DNA from: Pseudomonadota bacterium
GTDB lineage: Bacteria > Pseudomonadota > Gammaproteobacteria > Burkholderiales > Burkholderiaceae_C
Assembly: GCA_021846025.1 (NCBI GenBank)
Contig: JAJZDV010000006.1
Span: 1-48,518, forward strand
Direction: 5' to 3'
DNA length: 48,518 nucleotides
The stretch's first letter is position 1, and each line of letters begins with the position of its first letter. Of this stretch, positions 38,099 through 45,937 are shown one piece after another. A model generated the notes under the pieces. It did no database searches. It was not told where the DNA came from and saw only the letters and a program-made list of their open reading frames with translations. Made by a program: the position numbers and the translations under genes.

Positions 38099-39067
38099 AT
38101 GAATGACCGCACCGCCTTATCCGCCCTGCGCATGAACATTGCTGCTGTCGAACGCGATACCGGAATCCCCAAGGACACGCTGCGGGTCTGGGAACGGCGC
38201 TACGGCTTTCCCCAACCGCTGCGCGACGCCATGGACGAGCGCCAATACCCGCTCGAACAGGTCGAGAAGCTGCGGCTGATCAAGCGGCTCATGGGTGCCG
38301 GGCACCGGCCCGGGCGCATCGTCGGCCTGCCCACCGAGCATCTCGATGCTCTGGCACGGGCGCAGGACAGCCCCGCACGGGCGCCACTCGCTCGCAGCCA
38401 GGTTCAGCTCCAGAGCCGGCATTACCTGCAACGCATCAAGCAACACGATGCCGAGAACTTGCGGCGTGAACTGGTGCAGGCTCAGATGCGCCTGGGCCTT
38501 GGCCGCTTCGTGACCGAGATCGTCGCCCCGCTCGTCACCGAGGTGGGCGAGGCCTGGATGCGTGGCGACCTGGAAATTTTCGAAGAGCACCTGTTTTCAG
38601 AAATCATGCACCGCGTGCTGCGCGCCGGCATCGCCGCCGTTCCTGCCCCCGAATCCACCTCGGAGGCGCGTCCCCGCGTGCTGCTCACCACCATTCCGCA
38701 AGAGCCTCATGGCATGGGCTTGCTGATGGCCGAAGCGATGCTGGCGCTGGAGGGATGCCATTGCGTCTCGCTGGGGGTGCAGACGCCGCTGTGGAACATG
38801 CTGCTGGCGGTGCAGGCGCACCGCAGCGACGTGCTGGTGCTGAGTTTCTCCGGCGTGCCGACGCAGACCCAGGTGCTGGACGCGCTGGCTGAACTGCGCG
38901 ACAAACTGCCCGCGCACGTCGCCCTGTGGGCCGGCGGCTCGTCGCCGGCGCTCAAACGCGCAGCGCCCGGCATTCAGGTCACGCGCGCCCTCGGATCGCT
39001 GGCCGAGGCCGTGGCGGCCTGGCGCGGCGCCCACCCCCCGCCCGCCGCGCAAGCCGACAAGCCCTGA
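38099..39067 (+). CDS. litR: MerR-family regulator with B12-binding photosensor domain (LitR/CarH type)
   Basis: 322 residues. The MerR helix-turn-helix is at 14-40 (IPKDTLRVWERRYGFPQP), a four-helix segment follows, then a cobalamin-binding domain. The light-sensor signature W-x9-EH is W153...E163-H164 and the cobalt-ligating E-x-H-x-x-G is E202-P-H204-G-M-G207, so adenosylcobalamin binding is expected. In CarH/LitR proteins, B12-bound tetramers repress in the dark and fall apart in light. I start at ATG 38099; upstream frame is the operator region. Gene placement opposite a peroxidase and next to folE2 and the CFA cluster fits a light-induced regulon. Confidence 0.87.
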   Translation: MNDRTALSALRMNIAAVERDTGIPKDTLRVWERRYGFPQPLRDAMDERQYPLEQVEKLRLIKRLMGAGHRPGRIVGLPTEHLDALARAQDSPARAPLARSQVQLQSRHYLQRIKQHDAENLRRELVQAQMRLGLGRFVTEIVAPLVTEVGEAWMRGDLEIFEEHLFSEIMHRVLRAGIAAVPAPESTSEARPRVLLTTIPQEPHGMGLLMAEAMLALEGCHCVSLGVQTPLWNMLLAVQAHRSDVLVLSFSGVPTQTQVLDALAELRDKLPAHVALWAGGSSPALKRAAPGIQVTRALGSLAEAVAAWRGAHPPPAAQADKP

Positions 39068-39084
39068 CATCGCATCAGGGCTTG
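39058..39084. terminator. Shared hairpin embracing the litR and clcA stop codons
   Basis: CAAGCCCTGA (39058-39067) and TCAGGGCTTG (39075-39084) form a perfect 10-bp stem with a 7-nt loop. The litR TGA is the end of the left arm and the clcA TGA (minus strand) the start of the right arm, so the same hairpin ends both convergent genes. No long T run follows on either strand. Confidence 0.6.
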
Positions 39085-40511
39085 GGTGCCGTCGGCGCAC
39101 CGGTCTGGGCCGCCGGCGCCTCATCCGGCGACGCCGCTTCTGCAGGCAAGGGCACGGCCGTGGCTGGAAACTCGCCCCCGGTCACCTTCGGCTCGCGGTG
39201 CTCGCCTTCCCTCAGCCCCAAGGCCTCGGAGTAGACCGAACGATGGCGCAGCAGGCTGCCGATGACGGAGGCGATGACGCAGGCCGGCATGGCCGCCATC
39301 ACCACGTTGTAGTTGCGCGTGATCTCGAACACCATGATGGCCGACATCGCCGGTGCGTGAGTGGTGGCGGCCAGCAGGCTGCCCATGCCCACCAGGGTCC
39401 AGAGCGCCTGCGAATGGCTGGCTTCCGGCACGAGGAACAGATGCGACACCAGCAGCCCCATGGCGCCGCCAAGCGCCAGGGTGGGGGTAAGGACGCCACC
39501 GGGAATGCCGGCAGCGCTCGCGGCCGTGACGGCGAGCATGCGCAGCACGAACACCGCGGCCACCGCCGACAGCGTCCAGTGATCCACCAGGAAGGACTGC
39601 ACCACGCTGTAGCCATTGCCCCAGACCTGCGGCATCAGCAGCGACAGCAGGCCGATGAACAGCCCGGCCAGGCCCATGCGCAGCGGCAGGAAGCCGACCA
39701 TGGGCTGGTACTTGCGGCGCGCGGTGTCGAGCAGCCAGAGAAAGGCCGGACCGATGAAGCCGGCCAGCAAGCCCAGCAGCGAGGCGTCGAGCAGATCGAT
39801 GAAGCTGATGGGCGGCACCCGATGCGCCAGGTAGAGCGGACCGGTGGCAAACAGGCTTTGGGTGGTGAGCTCCCCGATCACCGCGGCGACCAGCACGGCG
39901 GTGATTTCGCGCAACTGCAGGCCGCCGAGAATGATTTCGGCGACGAACAGGGTGCCGGCGATCGGCGCGTGATAGGCCCCGGCAAAACCCGCCGCCGCGC
40001 CGCAGGCGACGATGAGCCGCTGGTGCGCCGGGTCGGCGCGGCCGATGCGCCCGATGAGCGACGACACCAGCGAGGCGAACTGAATCATCGTGCCCTCGCG
40101 GCCGATGGTGATGCCGCCACTCACGGCCACCAGCGACGAGGCCGTGCGCATCAGGTTGGGCACCACCGGGAGCAGGCCGTCGCCCACGCGCACCGCCTCC
40201 ATGTACTCCGGCCCGCGCGGGCGCTTGATCCAGCGCTGCCCGGCCCACATGATGAGGCCGCCGACGACCGCGGCGATCACCGGAATGATGGCCCGCTTCC
40301 ACAGCGGCAGCCCGGCAGCAGCGGTGACCAGATGCTCGTGCGTGCTGTAGAGGCGGATGATGGCGTACATCGCCTGGCGAAAGCCCTCCACCGCCACCGA
40401 GGCGACAAAACCGATGATGGCCGCGACCAGCATCATCGGCACCATCGGGTCGAGACCCAGGCGCAGATCGACGAGGAGGGCGTGGAGGCGGTTGGAGATG
40501 GATTCGGACAT
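39075..40511 (-). CDS. clcA: CLC-family chloride channel/transporter
   Basis: 478 residues from ATG 40511. The gating glutamate motif GREGTMIQFASLVSS is clear, preceded by SGGITI; GAAAGFAGAYHAPIAGTLFVAEII carries the helix F-H region, and SAAGIPGGVLTPTLALGGAMG the third signature. The first signature (usually GSGIP) is replaced by RPRGPEYMEAV, as in a ClcB-like subgroup, so anion selectivity cannot be assumed. The C-terminal tail is Pro/Ala-rich. It is convergent with litR and divergent from rfaE2. A role in acid resistance is known for some family members. Confidence 0.9.
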   Translation of the reverse strand: MSESISNRLHALLVDLRLGLDPMVPMMLVAAIIGFVASVAVEGFRQAMYAIIRLYSTHEHLVTAAAGLPLWKRAIIPVIAAVVGGLIMWAGQRWIKRPRGPEYMEAVRVGDGLLPVVPNLMRTASSLVAVSGGITIGREGTMIQFASLVSSLIGRIGRADPAHQRLIVACGAAAGFAGAYHAPIAGTLFVAEIILGGLQLREITAVLVAAVIGELTTQSLFATGPLYLAHRVPPISFIDLLDASLLGLLAGFIGPAFLWLLDTARRKYQPMVGFLPLRMGLAGLFIGLLSLLMPQVWGNGYSVVQSFLVDHWTLSAVAAVFVLRMLAVTAASAAGIPGGVLTPTLALGGAMGLLVSHLFLVPEASHSQALWTLVGMGSLLAATTHAPAMSAIMVFEITRNYNVVMAAMPACVIASVIGSLLRHRSVYSEALGLREGEHREPKVTGGEFPATAVPLPAEAASPDEAPAAQTGAPTAPKP

Positions 40512-40661
40512 GTGACGAACGGACGCGGCAGGCCACCGCCGCTGCGCAAGGCGAAGATTGCAAAATGGTATCGGCTCGCGCGCCCCGCAGCGGTGAAGTT
40601 TGGTGAACGCCGGCAACAAACACTGCGCCAACGCGGTGCGCGCCCGATCCCGGAGGGTCGT

Positions 40662-40687
40662 CGGTCACGACGGTCACGACGGTCGCG
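40662..40687. repeat. Short tandem repeat, 9-bp unit
   Basis: CGGTCACGA occurs twice in direct succession (40662-40679), followed by a partial copy CGGTCGCG, within the 248-bp gap between clcA and rfaE2. It may vary between strains by slippage. No function is evident. Confidence 0.7.
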
Positions 40688-40759
40688 CCGGGCGGCGCTG
40701 TTGCGACGGCGCGGTGCCTTGAGCCGGGTCGCGCCGCAGACGCAGGCGGCTTTGCGACA

Positions 40760-41281
40760 ATGTCCGGCATGTCCGGCAGCTCCGCACCCATTTCGCCCCC
40801 GGTACCGGCCTTTCTGCGCAAACTCTGCGCACCGGCGCAATTGCCGCTCGCCCTGGCCGCGCTGCCGCGCCCGCTGGTGTTCACCAACGGCGTGTTCGAC
40901 ATCCTGCACCGCGGCCATGTGACCTACCTCGCGCAGGCGCGGGCGCTTGGCGCCAGCCTGGTGCTTGGGCTGAATTCCGACGCTTCGGCGCGCCGTCTGG
41001 GCAAGGGCCCGGAGCGCCCGCTGAACCCGCAGGACGATCGCGCCGCCGTGCTGGCGGCGCTGGAAAGCGTCAGCCTGGTGGTGCTGTTCGACGAGGCCAC
41101 GCCGCTGGCGCTGCTGCGGCAGGTGCGCCCGGAACTGTATGTCAAAGGCGGCGACTACGGCCTCGCAACCCTGCCCGAAACCCCGCTCGTTCGCGGCTGG
41201 GGCGGTGAAGTCCGCATCCTGCCCCTGGTCGCCGGCCGCTCCACCACGGCGCTGGTACGGCGCATTCGCGGCGAAGGCTGA
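40760..41281 (+). CDS. rfaE2: D-glycero-beta-D-manno-heptose 1-phosphate adenylyltransferase
   Basis: 173 residues corresponding to the nucleotidyltransferase half of HldE; the kinase half is a separate gene elsewhere (HldC-type split). VFTNGVFDILHRGHVTYLAQARALGASLVLGLNSDASARRLGKGPERPLN has the HxGH motif, and YVKGGDY, LPLVAGRSTTALV complete the family pattern. It makes ADP-heptose for the LPS inner core. ATG 40760 and 40769 are both possible starts. It converges on rpoN. Confidence 0.92.
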   Translation: MSGMSGSSAPISPPVPAFLRKLCAPAQLPLALAALPRPLVFTNGVFDILHRGHVTYLAQARALGASLVLGLNSDASARRLGKGPERPLNPQDDRAAVLAALESVSLVVLFDEATPLALLRQVRPELYVKGGDYGLATLPETPLVRGWGGEVRILPLVAGRSTTALVRRIRGEG

Positions 41282-41344
41282 GGCCGCTTCAAGCGGTTGC
41301 GGCAGGCATCCGGGACGCATGCCGCGCGGCCGGCCCGCACGCTC

Positions 41345-42820
41345 CTAGGGATGGGCCGCGCTCTTGCGTTGCGCCGTGGGGGGAATGCGCAGAGCTTCGC
41401 GGTACTTCGCCACCGTGCGCCGCGCCACCGTGATGCCCTGCGTGGCCAGGCGATCCGCGAGTTCGCCGTCGGAGAGCGGCGCCGCCGGGTTCTCGTCCTG
41501 GACCATCTGGCGGATGATGGCGCGCACCGCCGTGCTCGATGCGTTGCCGCCGGTGTCGGTGGACAGGCCCGAGCCGAAAAAGTACTTCAGCTCGAAGGTG
41601 CCGAACGGCGTGAGCACGTATTTCTGCGTGGTCACGCGCGAAATGGTGGATTCGTGCAAGCCGAGCTCATCGGCAATTTCGCGCAGCACCAGCGGGCGCA
41701 TGCCCAGTTCGCCGTGGCTGAAAAAATTCTGCTGGCGCTCGATCACGGCCTGCGCCACGCGCTCGATGGTCTCGAAGCGCTGCTGCACATTGCGCACGAA
41801 CCAGCGGGCCTCCTGCAACTGCCCCGACAGCGCGGCACCGTCGCGCGAACGGCGCAGCAGTTCGGCGTACAGGCTGTTGATGCGCAGCTTGGGCAGCACC
41901 TCCGGGTTGAGCATCGCGCGCCAGCGCCTGCCCGTGCGGACGGCGATGACATCGGGCGTGACGGCCTGCGCCGTCGACGGCATGAAGCTGGCGCCCGGGC
42001 GCGGATCGAGCCGGGCGATGCGTTGCTGCACATCGCGCAACGCGGCCTCGTCGGCCTGCAGGGCGCGGGCCAGCCGCTTCCAGTCGCGCTTGGACAGCAG
42101 CTCCAGGTGGCCACCAGCGCACAAGGCCATGGCCAGATCGCGCTCCGGACAGGCCGCCTGGCGCTGGAGTTGCAAGCACATGCACTCGCCCAGATTGGTG
42201 GCGCCAACGCCAGCCGGGTCGAAACTCTGCACCAGCTTCAAGCCCACGCGCAGCGCGCTGCACAGGGCATCGCGCTCCTCCTCGCTGGCGTCGGCGTCGA
42301 GCTCGGCGGCCAGCAATTCGGGGCCCTCGGCCAGGTAGCCATCCTCGTCGAGCGAGTCGATGATGGCTTCGGCCGCGGCGCGGTCGCCTTCGCTCAGCCC
42401 CAAACCCGCGAGTTGCCCACGCAGATGGGCACGCAGGTCGGTTCCCGCATGCGCCAGGCCCAGCGGGTCGAAGTCGTCGTCGGACTCGCCCCCGCTGCCC
42501 TGCCAGTTCTCGCCCGGCGCGGCATCCCACTCGCCCTGCTCGGCGCTGGACTGCCAGTCCTCGCGATCGAGTTTGAGTTCGACGGCCTCATCGCTGGTCT
42601 CCTTGCGTGCCTCGGCGGCATCCGTCGCGCTTTGCACCTCCGCAGGCGTCTCAACTTCGCCCTCGCCTTCCTCAGGCTCCAGAAAAGGGTTGGCCTCAAG
42701 CATTTGCTCGACTTCCTGCTGCAACTCCAGCGTCGAGAGTTGCAGCAGGCGGATGGATTGCTGCAACTGCGGCGTGAGCGCGAGATGCTGCGACAGGCGA
42801 AGATTGAGCGACTGCTTCAT
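41345..42820 (-). CDS. rpoN: RNA polymerase sigma-54 factor
   Basis: 491 residues. Region I begins MKQSLNLRLSQHLALTPQLQQSIRLLQLS, a Glu/Asp-rich region II follows (about 50-110), and region III contains the core-binding part, the HTH (LREIADELGLHESTISRVTTQKY) and the RpoN box ARRTVAKYREALRIPP. It recognises -24/-12 promoters. It follows lptB by 40 nt, as usual, but hpf does not follow; the gene instead faces rfaE2. PTS-Ntr genes normally linked to it are 15 kb to the left. Confidence 0.95.
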   Translation of the reverse strand: MKQSLNLRLSQHLALTPQLQQSIRLLQLSTLELQQEVEQMLEANPFLEPEEGEGEVETPAEVQSATDAAEARKETSDEAVELKLDREDWQSSAEQGEWDAAPGENWQGSGGESDDDFDPLGLAHAGTDLRAHLRGQLAGLGLSEGDRAAAEAIIDSLDEDGYLAEGPELLAAELDADASEEERDALCSALRVGLKLVQSFDPAGVGATNLGECMCLQLQRQAACPERDLAMALCAGGHLELLSKRDWKRLARALQADEAALRDVQQRIARLDPRPGASFMPSTAQAVTPDVIAVRTGRRWRAMLNPEVLPKLRINSLYAELLRRSRDGAALSGQLQEARWFVRNVQQRFETIERVAQAVIERQQNFFSHGELGMRPLVLREIADELGLHESTISRVTTQKYVLTPFGTFELKYFFGSGLSTDTGGNASSTAVRAIIRQMVQDENPAAPLSDGELADRLATQGITVARRTVAKYREALRIPPTAQRKSAAHP

Positions 42821-42860
42821 GGCTTTGTCGCGCGCTCGACACCGGCAACCGCAGGGGCGC

Positions 42861-43658
42861 TCATAAGCGGAAGCTCTCGCCCAGATAGACCTTGCGCACG
42901 GCCGGGTTGTTGACGATGTCGTCGGGCTTGCCCAGAGCCAGCACGCTGCCCTCGCTGATGATGCAGGCGTGGTCGCAAATGCCGAGGGCTTCGCGCACGT
43001 TGTGATCGGTGATGAGCACGCCGATGCCGCGCGACTTGAGGAACTGCACGATGCGCTGGATTTCGATCACGGCGATGGGGTCGATCCCGGCAAAAGGCTC
43101 GTCGAGCAGGATGAACTGGGGGTTGGTCGCCAGTGCCCGGGCAATCTCCACCCGTCGCCGCTCGCCGCCCGACAAGGCGATGGCCGGACTGTCGGCCAGA
43201 TGCTCCACGTGCAACTCGCGCAGCAACTGCAGCAGGCGCGCTTCGATCTCGGGCTTTTTCAGGGTGCGGCCCTCGGCGTCGTGCTGCAGTTCCAGCACCG
43301 CACGCACATTTTCGGCCGCCGAAAGACCGCGGAAAATCGAGGCTTCCTGCGGCAGGTAGGACAGACCCAGACGCGCGCGCAGGTACATCGGCTGGTGCGT
43401 GATGTTCTGGCCGTTGAGATGAATTTCGCCGCCGTCGGCCCGCACCAGTCCGACGATCATGTAGAACGAGGTGGTTTTTCCGGCGCCGTTCGGGCCCAGC
43501 AGACCGACCACCTCGCCACCGCGCACCTCCAGGCTGACGTCGCGCACCACCTGACGGCCGCCGTAGCGCTTTTGCAAGCCGCGCATGCTGAGCACCCCGG
43601 CATGCCGGGCCTGGGCCGGCGTCGCCGGCTCCACCGGCTTCAACACCGCGGCGTTCAC
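42861..43658 (-). CDS. lptB: LPS export ABC transporter ATPase LptB
   Basis: 265 residues from a GTG at 43658 that overlaps the lptA stop (GTGA). Walker A LLGPNGAGKTTSFYMIVGL, Q-loop LSYLPQEASIFRGLSAAENV, signature LSGGERRRVEIARAL, Walker B FILLDEPFAGIDPIAV and the H-loop ITDHNVREAL are all intact and in the LptB form. It powers LPS extraction with LptFGC. The N-terminus carries about 20 extra residues (VEPATPAQARHAG) before the usual start, so a later start near SMRGLQKRYGG is possible. Confidence 0.95.
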   Translation of the reverse strand: MNAAVLKPVEPATPAQARHAGVLSMRGLQKRYGGRQVVRDVSLEVRGGEVVGLLGPNGAGKTTSFYMIVGLVRADGGEIHLNGQNITHQPMYLRARLGLSYLPQEASIFRGLSAAENVRAVLELQHDAEGRTLKKPEIEARLLQLLRELHVEHLADSPAIALSGGERRRVEIARALATNPQFILLDEPFAGIDPIAVIEIQRIVQFLKSRGIGVLITDHNVREALGICDHACIISEGSVLALGKPDDIVNNPAVRKVYLGESFRL

Positions 43659-44299
43659 GGCTGCGCTCCCAGACCGGGTGACACCTTCAACGCGGGCGCC
43701 GGTCCGCTGGGCTTGGCAGCCGGCTGCGCGGCGCGCGGCGACAGCATCACCCGCACCCGGCCGTTGGGGTTGGAGGGTGTGGCGCCGGCCTTGCCGCCGA
43801 CCACGGTGAAGACATCCGTGAGGTCGTTGTAGGTGATGACCTCGCCCTGGGCACGGTCCGTCAGCTTGCCATCGCTCAGACGGTCGAGCGTGGCCTGGCC
43901 GGTGAATGTGACCACATCACTCTTGCCGTCATAGTGAATCGTGACGGCGCTGCCGAACATCGACGGCGTGGGCTGCCCCGGCTGCGCGTCCAGCGTCTGG
44001 GCATAGGTCGCAAGACTGTTCGGCGTGCCGAATGCGGTGGCGTCGTCGTAGCCCTGAGGCGTCTGCACCACCTCGACACGGGCGGCGTGAATCACCAGCG
44101 AGCCTTTGGTGACCACCACATTGCCGGTGAACACGCTGGTCTGCTTGACGTCGTTGTAGTGCATCGCGTCAGCCTCGACCTGGATGGGCTGCGCCTTGTC
44201 GGTCTGCAGCGCCTGGGCCGGAACCAGTGCGGTCGCCAGCAGCATGGCCAGCAGCAGCCGCGTGACGGAGCGAAGCATGGGCATGAAGTTTGCTTTCAT
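43655..44299 (-). CDS. lptA: Periplasmic LPS transport protein LptA
   Basis: 214 residues from ATG 44299. Signal peptide LLLAMLLATALVPAQA-L, then the OstA beta-jellyroll: QPIQVEADAMHYNDVKQTSVFTGNVVVTKGSLVIHAARVEV, VTFTGQATLDRLSDGK and GEVITYNDLTDVFTVVGG. It bridges the inner and outer membrane for LPS. The Pro/Ala-rich tail is common in Burkholderiales. The usual lptC upstream is missing; a terminator and dsbA lie there instead. Confidence 0.93.
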   Translation of the reverse strand: MKANFMPMLRSVTRLLLAMLLATALVPAQALQTDKAQPIQVEADAMHYNDVKQTSVFTGNVVVTKGSLVIHAARVEVVQTPQGYDDATAFGTPNSLATYAQTLDAQPGQPTPSMFGSAVTIHYDGKSDVVTFTGQATLDRLSDGKLTDRAQGEVITYNDLTDVFTVVGGKAGATPSNPNGRVRVMLSPRAAQPAAKPSGPAPALKVSPGLGAQP

Positions 44300-44386
44300 G
44301 CGATGCATTGTAGGCATGTCAGGCCCGTGTCTGAGCCGCCCGACCCGGGCAGCGGGCGGGCGCCGGATGCTCCTGGCCCCAGCGTG

Positions 44387-44412
44387 AAAAAACCCGCATT
44401 CGCGGGCTTTTT
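44387..44412 (-). terminator. Terminator after dsbA
   Basis: CCCGC at 44393-44397 pairs with GCGGG at 44402-44406 around ATTC, flanked by AAAAAA and TTTTT. Read on the minus strand it ends in TTTTTT, 28 bp past the dsbA stop, and so separates dsbA from lptA. It could also work on the other strand. Confidence 0.8.
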
Positions 44413-44440
44413 CGGTGGCAAGACCCAGCCGGAAGGCGGC

Positions 44441-45100
44441 TTATTTGGCGGTTTTGGCCATGCCCGCGCGCAATTGCTGCACCAGGAAATCGACCGCCTG
44501 CAAGACCTTCTCGTTGGTGGGCGTCTCCGACATCGAGGCTGAGGCGGTGTACATGCCGCCAACCGCCATCGTGGGCACGCCGTTGATCTGGTAATCCGTC
44601 ACCATTTGCGTGGCGCGCTTGACTTCCATCTGCACGCCGAAAGAGTTGTAGGCGTTCATGAAGGTGGCCTTCGGAATGCCGCGTCCGACCAGCCAGTTGG
44701 CCATCTGCTCAGGCGTTCCGAGCGGGATGTGCTGCACATGAATGGCGTTGAAAATGGCGCCCTGCAAGGCATCGACCTTGCCCAGAGCCTTGAGCGCGTA
44801 ATACAGCTTTTGCTGCGCGACGTATTGCGGCGCGAACGCCACCGGCACGCGCTCCAGGACGACATCGGCCGGCTGCTTCTTCGCCCAGGCTTCCAGCAGG
44901 GGCTCGAACTCGAAGCAATGCGGGCAGTCGTACCAGAAGAATTCGGTGACGACGATCTTGCCCTTGTGACCGACAGGCTGTGCGATCGGCAGCTTGGTGT
45001 AGCCGGCGCCCTCCTGGAACGGGGCGGGGCCTGCGGCGTTTGCCGCAACACTGAAGCCGAGCAGCAGCAGCGCGGCGATGCGGGCGAACCAGCGATTCAT
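44441..45100 (-). CDS. dsbA: Thiol:disulfide interchange protein DsbA
   Basis: 219 residues from ATG 45100 with AAAGGAAG upstream. Signal peptide ARIAALLLLGFSVAANA-A; the thioredoxin-fold active site is EFFWYDCPHCFEFEPLLEAW with the CPHC dyad of true DsbA oxidases; the cis-proline lies in INGVPTMAVGG. It introduces disulfides into periplasmic proteins. It follows the SPOR-domain gene and argS on the same strand, a common Burkholderiales order. Confidence 0.94.
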   Translation of the reverse strand: MNRWFARIAALLLLGFSVAANAAGPAPFQEGAGYTKLPIAQPVGHKGKIVVTEFFWYDCPHCFEFEPLLEAWAKKQPADVVLERVPVAFAPQYVAQQKLYYALKALGKVDALQGAIFNAIHVQHIPLGTPEQMANWLVGRGIPKATFMNAYNSFGVQMEVKRATQMVTDYQINGVPTMAVGGMYTASASMSETPTNEKVLQAVDFLVQQLRAGMAKTAK

Positions 45101-45189
45101 GGTGCTTCCTTTCAACGGGTTGGGATGGGTGTGCAATGGGTGTGCCGCGTGCGGGGTCGTGCACTTGAGGCCGCCCCTGCTCGGCAGCG

Positions 45190-45855
45190 TTACTTCGAGA
45201 CCTTAACGACTGCGGATTCGATTCCGTTGTCATTCAAGAGTTTCTGCGCCTTGTCGGCCTGTTCCGCAGCAGGGTAAGGACCGACACGCACGCGATACAA
45301 CGTGCGGCCACCCACCTGACGCTCGTCGATATGCGCCTCCAGCCCGGTGAACGCGACTTTGGCGCGCTGGCTCTCGGCATCGGCCTTGGTGCTGTAGGCG
45401 CCGATTTGCAGGATGTAGAGCAGATTGGGCGCCCCTGCCGGAACCGCGGCCGTCGCCGGCGCTGGCGTGGCCGGGCCGAGCGCCCCCGTGGCGCCGGCGG
45501 CCGTTGCCGCCTGGCCCGGCTGCACCACCCCGGTGGGCGGCTGGCCCAACGACTCGATCGCCTTGGGCGAGAGCGGGGCACTGCTCACCTGCACGGGAGT
45601 GGAGCTGCCGGCCACCGGAGCCGGGGCGCCGCCGCTGACCAGGCCCTGGTTCGGATTCCAGTTGGCCGCGCCCGAGGCCGCACCGGTGGGGCGCTCCTGG
45701 AAACGGTTCATGAAGGGCAGCGGCGCCTTGGTGATGTACAGGGCCGCCACCAGCGCGATGGCCAGGCCCAGCACCAGCCCGACGATCAGGCCGAGCAGGG
45801 TGCCGCCGCGCTGGGCGCAGCCGGGCGAACGGAGGGGGCGAAGGTGATGAGGCAT
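45190..45855 (-). CDS. SPOR-domain membrane protein
   Basis: 221 residues from ATG 45855: a short cytoplasmic N-terminus, one span (GTLLGLIVGLVLGLAIALVAALYI), a long Pro/Ala/Gly periplasmic linker, then a C-terminal SPOR domain (YILQIGAYSTKADAESQRAKVAF ... YRVRVGPYPAAEQADKAQKLL). SPOR domains bind denuded septal peptidoglycan, and the FtsN-like architecture suggests a divisome or septal role. The gene sits between argS and dsbA. Confidence 0.88.
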   Translation of the reverse strand: MPHHLRPLRSPGCAQRGGTLLGLIVGLVLGLAIALVAALYITKAPLPFMNRFQERPTGAASGAANWNPNQGLVSGGAPAPVAGSSTPVQVSSAPLSPKAIESLGQPPTGVVQPGQAATAAGATGALGPATPAPATAAVPAGAPNLLYILQIGAYSTKADAESQRAKVAFTGLEAHIDERQVGGRTLYRVRVGPYPAAEQADKAQKLLNDNGIESAVVKVSK

Positions 45856-45937
45856 GGCGTGATGGAATGGGGTGCGTGAAGTGACGACGGTGCGAACCGA
45901 GGGCTGTCGAACCTGTGCCGGCCTGACCGCGGCGGCC

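Noticed and set aside
40662-40687. Short tandem repeat as a possible CRISPR or iteron array
   Set aside because: Only 2.7 copies of 9 bp with no spacers, no cas or rep genes nearby.
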